Source of the DNA: Chromera velia
Taxonomy: Eukaryota; Sar; Chromeraceae
Assembly (NCBI GenBank): GCA_018398765.1
Contig: JAHBMJ010000374.1
Coordinates: forward strand, 1,429 to 49,593
DNA: 48,165 nt
Direction of reading: 5' to 3'
Position 1 is the stretch's first letter. Every line of letters begins with the position of its first letter. The translations under genes and the position numbers were made by a program. This document shows, in pieces, positions 39,002-47,410 of this stretch. The notes under the pieces are model-generated. The model did no database searches. It had not been told where the DNA came from and saw nothing but the letters and a program-made list of their open reading frames with translations.

Positions 39002-40191
39002 CACACACACAAACACGCACACACACACACACACACACCCTTCGTTTCTGCCCTTTCTTTGAAAAAAACTCCACTGCACTTGGGGGGAGGCGGGGAAGGC
39101 AGAGTTCTGCCTTCCTCACCATCTGCCTTCGCTGAGGTTTTGTTCGACAACTTTGCATCCTTCCTCCCTCAGAGGCGGACCGTTGTTCGCGTTCACTCTT
39201 CTCTAGTGCCACAACCCACCCAAAGCCTTGACAATACAACGTGGCTCCCGTCATTTGTGGATTCCATTTTTCAGTCACTAAGCAGTGCGTGCAGAAATGA
39301 TTGATCCATCCATCCACTTCTTGCTCCTCTGCGCCAAAAAAAGTCCAAACACGGAAGGAAGGTTCTCTCTCAGAGTTTATCAACCCCACAACGAGCGGCG
39401 TAGTCCTCCTGGAGGGCGGAAGCCTGTCTGCCTGCCTTACTTACTTACTGACCATTTGAATAATTCTTGAAGTGTCGTGGGGGGACTGGGTCACGTGAGC
39501 CATCTGGTCGGGTGTCGCGAGAGAGCCTACAGAGGAACAGGAAAGGAAAAGGAAGGGAAGGTCGGGATGGGCGACTGCACTTTTCTCTTCGTGCAGAGAC
39601 TCTTGTTCTCTTCTCTATTTCCCCTGAATGTCACCCTCACCACCCCCATAACCACATAGAGTCTCTCTGACGACTTCATTGGAATGACACCGCATGAGTT
39701 GTTAAGGTGACGGACCGTTTCGGTGTCTCGAGAGAAGATTAAATGCAGGAAGAAAAGTGGCGGAGAAAATAATTTTGCTTGCATTTTTTCCTTGCAGTCG
39801 GGGACACACCTGCAGATGGAAGGGTTCCCACTGCCCCCGGAAAGAAAGGGACACCCTGCACGGGTTGCTGTGCAGGAACCGGTCCCCCAGAGGGTGCCGC
39901 CGCTCCGGCAGGGGGGGGTTGGAAGGCGCTCCCAGGAGGGGCACCAGCATGAACATTTGAGAAGTAGGCATCCCAAGAGATGTGCACGGAGGAGCGGTCC
40001 TTCTTCCACGCCTCGTACATCTTCTCCATGTATGGTCCTGCCTGAGCGGACGCAAAGGTCTCTGCTGCAAGGGAGAAGCCTGCAGTCTTCTGGTAGAGAG
40101 CGAAGGTGCAAGGAAGCGCCCTCTTAGGTATCGAAGAACGGAGCAAGCGGAAAAGGGGCAAAGAGCCCCTCCCCCTGATTTGGGAGAACAT
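18044..40191 (-). CDS. OGDH: 2-oxoglutarate dehydrogenase E1 component, mitochondrial (39 exons)
   Basis: ThDP-dependent E1 of the TCA-cycle 2-oxoglutarate dehydrogenase complex. Exons (minus): 40191-39810, 39526-39453, 38720-38568, 38400-38293, 37972-37916, 37468-37412, 36927-36805, 36038-35992, 35553-35477, 34263-34212, 33734-33634, 33405-33346, 32411-32323, 31986-31935, 31497-31453, 31023-30975, 30588-30526, 29826-29733, 29442-29378, 28749-28700, 28052-27990, 27467-27387, 26943-26897, 26180-26108, 25870-25831, 25666-25601, 24942-24891, 24491-24441, 23924-23818, 23385-23317, 22945-22876, 22415-22320, 21820-21753, 21255-21177, 20648-20587, 20306-20219, 19594-19489, 18858-18829, 18147-18044. 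Total 3150 nt, 1049 residues, all 38 junctions in phase. Residues 1 to about 45 are a basic, Ser-rich mitochondrial presequence. [12 protein letters not shown] at 54-65 and SWDAYF follow. [18 protein letters not shown] begins exon 3, then GMPHRGRLN. The ThDP/Mg motif is HGDAAFAG (D426) to VVNNQ (458-460). [36 protein letters not shown] and [13 protein letters not shown] are C-terminal landmarks. No conserved block is missing, so the N gap costs no exon. Confidence 0.95.
18326..18391. repeat. (CA)n microsatellite in the last OGDH intron
   Basis: CA run on the + strand, so (TG)n in the sense of OGDH. Confidence 0.95.
18859..18960. repeat. (CAAT)n repeat abutting the exon 38 acceptor of OGDH
   Basis: CAAT/CGAT units. 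In the OGDH sense this is (ATTG)n ending in attgcag, directly followed by exon 38 at 18858. Confidence 0.9.
24087..24151. repeat. (CA)n(GA)n compound microsatellite, OGDH intron 28
   Basis: CA then GA dinucleotide run within the intron between exons 28 and 29. Confidence 0.9.
25960..26022. repeat. (CA)n(GA)n compound microsatellite, OGDH intron 24
   Basis: CA then GA dinucleotides, with the same compound order as several other OGDH introns. Confidence 0.9.
26252..26380 (-). repeat. Copies of the purine-rich/(TCTG)n element in OGDH intron 23
   Basis: Read on the minus strand, two copies of AAAAGGGAGAAG..GGAACAT or AAAGGAGGGAGAAG..GAAACAT, each followed by TAGTCTGTCTG and further TCTG units. 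They closely match the units at 11434-11838 in a different gene. Confidence 0.75.
28755..28828. repeat. (CA)n(GA)n at the exon 20 acceptor of OGDH
   Basis: In the sense of OGDH: (TC)n, (TG)n, then tgtacag and exon 20 (starts 28749). The repeat therefore occupies the polypyrimidine-tract position. Confidence 0.9.
29937..30260. other. Assembly gap (324 N)
   Basis: Run of N flanked by C homopolymers (29931-29936 and 30261-30280). It lies in OGDH intron 17 (30525-29827). Exons 17 and 18 join in phase and in family order, so no coding sequence appears lost. A single N also occurs at 27891. Confidence 0.98.
30281..30334. repeat. (TC)n(CA)n(GA)n compound microsatellite beside the gap
   Basis: Dinucleotide runs directly right of the 20-base poly-C that borders the N gap. 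Confidence 0.9.
31790..31925. repeat. (CA)n(GA)n(CAGA)n plus a diverged purine element, OGDH intron 14
   Basis: Compound microsatellite starting about ten bases after the exon 14 donor (sense strand). At 31790-31830 the minus strand carries AGAAATATGTAGTCTGTCTG, a diverged copy of the dispersed purine/(TCTG)n element. Confidence 0.7.
32820..33345. repeat. ~525-bp (CCAA)n/(CCGA)n tract filling over half of OGDH intron 12
   Basis: More than 120 tetranucleotide units, CCAA with interspersed CCGA, CCTA and CGAA variants. In the gene sense it is (TTGG)n and begins at the splice donor itself: exon 12 ends at 33346 and the intron starts GTTGGTTGGT. The long PTNQ and VGWL ORFs across it are artefacts. 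Confidence 0.95.
34098..34178. repeat. (CT)n(TG)n compound microsatellite, OGDH intron 10
   Basis: CT then TG/TATG runs on the + strand, antisense relative to most OGDH microsatellites. Confidence 0.9.
35440..35476. repeat. (CA)n at the exon 9 donor of OGDH
   Basis: In the gene sense the exon 9 donor (after 35477) is the first GT of a (GT)n run. Confidence 0.9.
36515..36775. repeat. (CT)n/(CTGT)n tract, OGDH intron 7
   Basis: About 260 bases of CT, CTGT and CTTT units on the + strand, so purine-rich in the gene sense. Confidence 0.9.
36929..37028. repeat. (CA)n(GA)n(CAGA)n upstream of the OGDH exon 7 acceptor
   Basis: In the gene sense: (TCTG)n, (TC)n, (TG)n, gcag and exon 7 (starts 36927). 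The microsatellite supplies the whole 3' splice-site tract. Confidence 0.9.
38029..38158. repeat. (CA)n/(CACT)n tract, OGDH intron 4
   Basis: CA dinucleotides with CACTCACT interruptions, within the intron between exons 4 and 5. Confidence 0.9.
38442..38551. repeat. (CA)n(GA)n tract, OGDH intron 3
   Basis: Compound microsatellite about 17 bases downstream (gene sense) of the exon 3 donor GTAGGTAGGT. Confidence 0.9.
38964..39038. repeat. (CA)n microsatellite, OGDH intron 2
   Basis: CA run with GCA and AACA interruptions. Confidence 0.9.
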
Positions 40192-40838
40192 CGAGGAAAG
40201 AGATCGAGGCCCTTCCAGATAGCCTCAAATCAACCAGGAAAGTGCTTCTCGCCCTCTGTCTCTCACGTGCCGCACCTCTCAACAACACTTGGAGAGAGTG
40301 CCAACAAGAAAATTCACTGTACAGACGGAGTAAGCCGCAAGAATTTCTCTCTTTGGCTCGTTGGATCCATGTGCGTAAGCGCTCTCAAACCGGCGAAATT
40401 TGATCTGGGCAGGGAACTCCGATCAGAGCCTCGAAAGCGACCTCGGAAGCATGCAATGCCCAGATGTACGTATCGGTGTGTGTGTAGTCGTTCGCATGCA
40501 GTGACGTGGCCCGCAAAACGGCCTTTTGCATCCTTTTGCTTATAGGCATGCCATGGCCCCTGAAGGTCATGCAGCGCGCGCGTATGCAACGGTATCTGAA
40601 AATTTGTGAAAGCGCGCATGTATCTCAGCCATTCTACACGGTCTTCACACGGCCGGTCTTCGGACTCGTCACTGGAGGGCTTCAGATCCGCCCGATGCAT
40701 ATTAATATGTGTATATATCAGAGCAACTCAGTGAGCGCCCAACAATGTACAGTGCGTGACTTGACTCTGCTTTCTTCTTCCTTCTTTTGAGCTCGTCATT
40801 GAAGAAAAAAAAGGAGAGCTGTCATCCCGTCAGCCACG
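40192..40838. promoter_or_regulatory. Divergent intergenic region, OGDH/VTE4-like presumed bidirectional promoter
   Basis: Only 647 bp separate the two start codons, and the stretch has almost no microsatellites, unlike the introns on both sides. It includes CpG-containing segments and TGACGTGG at about 40501-40508 (an ACGT-core motif resembling bZIP sites). No TATA box or initiator can be assigned with confidence. Confidence 0.45.
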
Positions 40839-42257
40839 ATGGTTAGCGGTCGTAGGGTGTCTCTTCTTTTTGTTTTCTTGTCCGCTATACCGGCATGCTC
40901 CAGGGTCCTGAGGGAAGATGCTGAACTCAAAAAAGGGATTGCGCACTTTTATGACAAGTAAGGAATGACAGAGGAAGTGTGATTTGCGTCGTTCGGATGA
41001 TTCATTCTGACGACAGACCTTCCCGTCTCCTTTCTTGATTCCATTCCTTGCGCCGCCTATCTGCCTGTGTGCGTGCAGATCGTCAGCAATATGGGAGGAT
41101 ATATGGGGAGGTGAGTGGGGACTCAGTCGAGTGGGTGGACGGGGCGCATTTTTTTACTTTCGTGTGCTTTGGTTCCTGTATTGTTGAGCCGTCTCTTGTT
41201 GCTGTCTCCCGGCTCTGCCTTTCTGGCGGGTCTCCGTCGTCTCCCATCATTATATGATTAGCTTGGGCACAAACTTTCCGTCAAAAGAGAAATTGTCTTG
41301 CCCGTGGTGCCTGTCCGTATGGTACATGCTTCGACGAGTTTCTGCCGTCTCCCGTCTCCAGTGTCTTCTGCACGCGTCCAATGTTCCCCCCTTTCTGCCG
41401 TCTACCCGGTTTCTTCGGAGAGCTCCCGACTGCGCGCTTGTGTGTACTTGCATATGTTACATGCGAGAGACTACACGTAGCATCCACAGACGGGATCCAT
41501 GCAACTGCCAAGTGGACTCACTGACCTCCCCTCCCCTGCTCTTAAATTTTTTCTGCATTCATGCTTCTTTGCATGGGCGTATCTCTCCCTTGGCGGACTT
41601 CGCTTTCGCTACCGTAGAGCACATGCACCACGGATGGTCAGGCATGCAACCTCACTCTATTCCCTCAGTCCTTCCAGCTCTTTCTTGTGGCTGGGGGGGT
41701 GTCAGTTTGGATCGATCGCGTCTCTCTCTCGAGAAGTCCCATTCAAGCAGAAAGAAGAGAACAAACAAAAAAAAACAGAAAAGCAGAGGGGGAAAAGAGT
41801 TGTCGAATTGAACAGGAGAAAAAGAAACGGGAACAGGATTGAAAGACAAACCGACCGGTGACAGCCTGCCTGCCTGCCTGCCTGTACAGTTCTACACGGA
41901 AGGAAAGAGGGCGGGAGGGAGGGAAGAAAAGTATGAAGACGTCCTCACAACAGTTCTGCCTCTCCGTGCATGCTGAATCGAATTCTTCAAACAATTCGTT
42001 CAGGTACCCCAACGGCACCTGGAGGTCCGACCATCAGCAGGCGCAGGTCCGTCAGCTGGTCGCGGGGCAATTGAACTTTTTGTGACTGCGCGACTCGATG
42101 TTCATTTGTGACCCGATTTTCTTTTCGTATCTAAGCCCTGGGGGTGAGCACAGTTTTCTGTCTTTGTGAAACAATAAATCTACTGTCGTGTTTCGAGCGT
42201 GAAAAATCACGGGTGAGTCTGCCCCGTCGTTTCTCCCTTTCCTTCTTCCATTTCTCG

Positions 42258-42294
<37 letters not shown>

Positions 42295-45200
42295 CCTGCT
42301 GAATTTGCTTCCTTCCTCTCTACCACCCTTCGTTCCCTCACCACGTCCCTCACTAGCTCCCGCCCCCCTGTGTGTCTTTCAAAAGAGGCGGGCATAATGG
42401 CAAAGCATGAACGAATGAATGGAAGCATGCAGGTGGACATGATTGACCGCGTTCTCCTATTTGCGGACCCGGAGGGAAAATTCTCTGCTCGCACAGCCGT
42501 GGATGTCGGATGCGGTGTGGGAGGGTCCTCGCGGCACATCGCGAGGAGGTATGGGGGATCCAAGGTGAAAGGAATCACCCTCAGCCCCTATCAGTGGTCA
42601 GTTTATGTCCCCTTTCCTTCATTCCGTTCGGTTTTCCCTGTTCCCTTCTTCCTTCCGTCCGTCCTTCCTTCCTTCCTTTCTTTCTTTCTTTCTTTCTTCC
42701 TTCCTTGTCTCCCTTTCTTCCTTTCTTTCTATCTTTCTTTCTTTCTTTCTTTTTTTCTGTCTGTCTGTCTGTCGTCTGTCTGTTTGTTTTTCGCCATTCA
42801 TCGGTTGCGCTTCTCTTCACACTCTTGTGTCTGCGGAACGCAACTGTTTCCCACTCAAAATTAATCAGTGTGTTGGTTTTTGGCTTCATCTCTTGATTTT
42901 TGGTGCCGCCTTGACACACCATCTGAGAGTCCTCTCTCTGCCATTGATGCTGAACTGCCCAGTCTTTTTCTTTCCGTTTTTGGACTCTCTCTCAGCAATC
43001 TCCTGTTTGTCTTGTCGCGTAGACACCCTCTTTACTTAACATCTCTCTTGGGGTCCCTCCTTTGGCAGTCGCCATTTCTTTCTCTTTCTGGCCCGTGCTT
43101 GTCCCCTATCGATCTACTGAATGTGAACAGCGCAAGCAGCGCTGCTTGCGTGATTCATCACAGACACACATCGACATGTCAACGGACACCACTTGCCTGC
43201 AGCATGCGAGCCCGAGTCCGTACTGAAGAGGCGGGGCTGAGCGACCGGGTGGAGTTCAGAGTTGCAGACGCGATGCAAATGCCTTTCCAGTCAGTCTGGT
43301 TGTCTCTCTGTGCGTTCGCCACTTCTGGATTGATGCAGGCAGGCGAACGAACAGACACTCACGCAGACCCAACAGATAGATAGTCATAGAGAGGGGCGGA
43401 CCGAAACAAGAAGGGGAAGCACGAGCAGAATGCAAACGCAAAAGAAAGCAAAGGATCTTCTGATTCCTGCGGTGCCTGTCTGTCTGTCTGGCTGGCTGTG
43501 GGGTGCTGTGCCTCTGGCTTGTTGCGGTGGGTCGCCTCGTGCTCTCCCTCGACTTGTAGCCTGCATTTGATGAGACCCATCATTTTCGTCTAGTTTCCTT
43601 TCTTTTGCTTGTTTCCTTCTTTTTTCTTTCTGTTTTGAGGGTCAAATTCGGTCCCGTAGACGCGATCAAGAGGGTAAGATTACAACATCTGATGAGCCCC
43701 CTATGCATGCATGCATGCAGAAGCGATTCGTTCGATCTGGTCTGGTCCCTCGAATCAGGAGAGCATATGCCCGAAAAGGCCAATTTTGTTCGGGAGTTGA
43801 CGAGGTCAGAACTTTGATTGCATGGTTGCATTGAGGTATCTAGTCAGTCGATCACATAACATATTTTGGCATCTCAGTCTTCCTCTAGATTCTTTCGAAT
43901 CAATAAGAAAGGCAAAAGACTCAAAACAATTTACTTATTTATCAATCAGTCCGGCCTGTTCTCCTCCACTCCCCTCCCCGCAACACGTGCTTCTCAAGTT
44001 CTCCTCCAAAAATGCCCGGGACGAAGAGAAGAAAAAACAGACGCAGAGGCACGACCATAGCCTTGCAAGGACTTATGTTTCCCTGCTTAGTTCCACGCAT
44101 ATGTCTGTGTCTCTCTGTGAAGGAAGGGGGAGAGGGCTGTGCTGTACAAGAATCGGTGGTCAGCTGCTTTGAGGGGGGGGGGTGGTTGAGGGTATAGGAG
44201 TGGTGTGTGTTGCGTATTTCTTTCTCGATCTGTGTGTGTTGATGCATGTGTGCATTCAGGGTGTGTCGGCCAGGAGGAAAGGTGGTGGTCGTGACTTGGT
44301 GTCATCGTGTGTTGAACGAGGCGGCGGGTGAGAAGGAACTTCGGGCAGATGAGAAGAAGCTGCTTGGGGCCATCTGTGACGCCTACTACCTTCCTCAGTG
44401 GTGTTCTATAGAAGTCAGCCAGTGTATGTGCATCTTCGAGCGATTCGTTTTCTCCCCTCCTGTGAGGACGTGTGTGGTGTGCCTGTCTCTGTCTGTGGCT
44501 CTTCTGCGAGTCAGTGAGACGGAAAGAGCTAGAGATGATGAGAGAGAGAGAGGGAGAGGGAGAGAACGCTGCAGGTTTTGATGTCGTGCGGCATATGTTT
44601 TTGCAGTTTTGTCCTGTTTGATGACGCAACGGCACAAAGTGTGATCTTCCTCCTTTGCTCCCCCCCCCTCTCTCCTGTGGCAGGACTACCGGAAACTGGC
44701 TGAGAAGGCGGGGCTGCAGAATGTACGCACAGACGACTGGACAGAATCCATTCGCCATTTTTGGCCTGCAGTCATCAAGACAGCGATAAGCCCCAGAGGG
44801 CTTTTTGGTTGGTTGGTGCTTCCTTTCTCCTTTCTTTTCTTTCCTGGTCTTTGTCTCTCTTTTCGCTTTTCTTTGCTCATCTACTACGCTGTCTGTCATG
44901 TAGGCCGCTCCCCGGTCCTCTTTTCCTTTCGATTCATGTCCTTTTCTTTCATTTCTTCGTTTCATAATTCCTTCTCTTCCGTTCTCCCTTTCTTGTTGCT
45001 AGCTGTCTTGAATTTTTCGTCGAGCTGCTGGTTGAATCGCCGTCCGTGAGTCACCGACCTAAAGAGACAGCCAGGAATTTTTCGGCTGTATTCTCTCAGG
45101 TGTCTGAATGCTACCGGATGGCTGTCCCTTCGAATTTCATGGGGTGGTAAGGAAGGGAAAGAAAGGAAACGGAAAGAAAGGGAACGCGTTCTCTTTGTAT

Positions 45201-46237
45201 TTACCGAACGCCAAAGAGAAAAAACTCGTTTGGGAAAATTCAAATAAAAAACAACCTTTGAAAACCCTCATGGGAAAAAGAGCGTTGACCGACTTCGTTT
45301 CTCATCTCTCTCTGCGCATGCGTTTTCGGTTTCTCACTCTGCTCCTTGCATTCCTGCAGGTCTGCTTGCTTCGGGCAAAACAACACTGAGGGGGGCAGCG
45401 GCCATGTTCCTTATGGTTTGTTGGTCAAATAGTTGATTTGTGTCCATTCGTTTCGGGGAAAGGGAGGAGCGTTCTGACGAGGCATGCGCGCGCGCGTGTG
45501 TGTGTGTGTGGCCGGAGGGGGCGGTGAGAGGATGTACTGCGTCTGTCCATGTGTACATATGTCCATGAGACGTGGTCGTTCTCTACCTCTCGCATTTGTC
45601 CGTGTGTTTTTTGTGTCAGTATTTAAGTGAGCAGATTCAATCCAAAAGAAGATGCATGCATCATCATCATTTATGATGGACCTGTGTGTATCGATTCATT
45701 CCTTCATTCAGTCATACTGCAAGCGCTTATGCATGCATACATGCCATGGATGTGTGCACGTGTTTGCAGGAGAGGGGATATCGGAAGGGTCTTATCCGGT
45801 TTGCAGCCATGACGGCAGACAAGCCAGGGTCGCGCAGTTTTTCTTCTTCGCCGTCGGGAGGACCGAAGGAAGTTCTCTCAGTTCCCTTGACGACAGCACT
45901 CGCACGGAGCTTTCGTTGGTTGGCTCAGAAAGGCCGGGAGGGGGGCAGTATTGGGTGTGCCTCTGCGTGCGTCAACAAAACGAAGGCCGAGAAAAAGAGG
46001 TGTTGCGGGAATAAAGCAAAGAGGCAGGCGAGTTTTTTGGGTAGGACGGGTTGTCCTTCGTCGTCGTTGCCGGAGAGGTTTCGTTCTCCTTCTCGTCCCA
46101 TTTCTTCCCTGAGAGCGAAAGGCTTCGTAGATCGAGAGGAGAAAGAAATTTTGAGAAGAAGGAAAAAGGCTTTGTGGGGCGGAAACTGGACCCAATTGCG
46201 AAGTAGAGGGCAGGGGGGATGGCAAAGAAAGAGATAA
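40839..46237 (+). CDS. Gamma-tocopherol C-methyltransferase-like protein (11 exons)
   Basis: VTE4 family: SAM-dependent methylation of gamma- to alpha-tocopherol in plastids. Exons 40839-40957, 41079-41110, 41618-41636, 42004-42046, 42433-42596, 43203-43289, 43721-43804, 44260-44413, 44684-44807, 45360-45415, 45770-46237; 1350 nt, 449 residues, all phases consistent. Residues 1 to about 20 form a signal peptide (SLLFVFLSAIPACS). The enzyme then starts almost at once: KKGIAHFYDKSSAIWEDIWG, EHMHHGWYPNGTW, SAM motif I VDVGCGVGGSSRHIA (94-108), VEFRVADAM, LVWSLESGEHMPEK (161-174), RPGGKVVVVTWCHR, WCSIEDYRKLAEKAG, SIRHFWPAVIKTA and ERGYRKGLIRFAAMTADKP (295-313). The signal peptide fits import into a complex plastid, but hardly any transit-peptide length remains. 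A basic, Ser-rich extension of about 135 residues follows the point where the family usually ends; it is part of the same open exon but could be mis-modelled. MPBQ- or other tocopherol-type methyltransferases are the alternative. Confidence 0.88.
42656..42790 (+). repeat. (TTCC)n/(TTTC)n/(CTGT)n tract, intron 5 of the VTE4-like gene
   Basis: Pyrimidine tetranucleotide units in the gene sense, starting about 60 bases after the exon 5 donor. Confidence 0.9.
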
Positions 46238-46729
46238 GAAGAGAAGTCATTCATTCATATTTCTTTGAGAGGACAGATCAGCGAGCCTCTCCCGATGACG
46301 GTGCCGGTCTCGCATCGTCTTCTGTCACTGAGGAGACGAACCAGAAAAGAGTAAAAAGATGGCTGGACAACTTATCCTGAGTTACATTGCAGCATGAACA
46401 TGAAAGTGGAAGCGAGAACAAAGGCAGGGAGGCAGGGAGGAAAACTTCCGGGTAGAACGGACGAGTGTGATTGGTTCTTTGGTTTCCCCCCTTTCTTCCC
46501 AAAACCGCAAACAAACGAGCGCATGCATGAACGAAGGCACAAGAAAGAACCGTACACAAACTTATGTCCTTCGCCTCCGTTCTCCCCCCTGCCCCATCCC
46601 ACGACTAAATCCATCCACCAAACCAAACCGCGGGTACGAAACACTCACACATACAAGGACGCACAGACGGGCAGGAGGGCCAGCAGGCACTTATACGGAC
46701 AGTGATGATTGGACAGACAGACAGACAGA

Positions 46730-46765
<36 letters not shown>

Positions 46766-47410
46766 AAGAAACCTAGACAAAGAGCACACCAGCGAGAGAG
46801 AGAGAGAGAGAGGCAGGGCGACGCCGGAGGAAGACTTCGGAGAAGAATCAGGCAGGATCAAACAAATGATTTTCGCATTGTCTGGCAGAGCAGGACATGA
46901 TGGTGGCATCGGGGGGAAGGAGGGGGGAGAAGGAGAAAACGAAAAGAATCAATTGTTTGACTGCTCAGGTGAGTGAGGGAACGTTACATGGTATCAGCAT
47001 GTCTCGACAACCATCCATGCCTTTCACACACTGTAAGAAGTCACTGTTCTCACGTTAGGACACATGAAGCTGTATCGTGAATTGAAAGAACAAAGAAGCG
47101 ACTCGGAACAGGTAAAAACTCCAAAACAAGTATTGTATATTTGGAACGTTCGACATGTTTAGACCAACAAGCTTCGAAAGGACTTGTTTCTGTCATAACC
47201 GGTGACGAAAAACTTCGCTTTGTCTATTTTAATCCTACCTTGACTTCTTTGAAGTTTAAACATGTTTTGTCACTTTGTCATCATCATCATACGCCATCGT
47301 CGTCTGCCTAGACTAGTGGCCCAGCCTTCGAGGCTTCCAACGTTCGGCAAGAGACAAGCTCGGCAGCCCTCCCCCAAGGGAGAAAGCACACCCAAAAACA
47401 TGACAAATGA
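46219..47410 (+). CDS. Possible small multi-exon gene, unrecognised (5' part uncertain)
   Basis: The 3' part is fairly convincing: an exon ending at 46968 (ATPEEDFGEESGRIKQMIFA ... DCS, donor GTGAGTGAG), exon 47059-47111 (GHMKLYRELKEQRSDSEQ, acceptor cacgttag, donor GTAAAA) and exon 47312-47410 (TSGPAFEASNVRQETSS ..., TGA at 47408-47410, pyrimidine-rich acceptor). Phases agree at both junctions. The exon ending at 46968 starts somewhere in or before the GA repeat at 46800-46812. A candidate first exon 46219-46350 (MAKKEIRREVIHSYFFERTD ..., donor GTAAAA) overlaps the last codons of the VTE4-like gene in another frame; its link to the later exons is not proven. No family is recognised. The sequence is polar and probably soluble. 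Confidence 0.35.
46711..46812. repeat. (CAGA)n(CG)n(GA)n compound repeat
   Basis: CAGA units, then alternating CG (46731-46743), then GA runs interrupted at 46764-46793. Confidence 0.9.
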
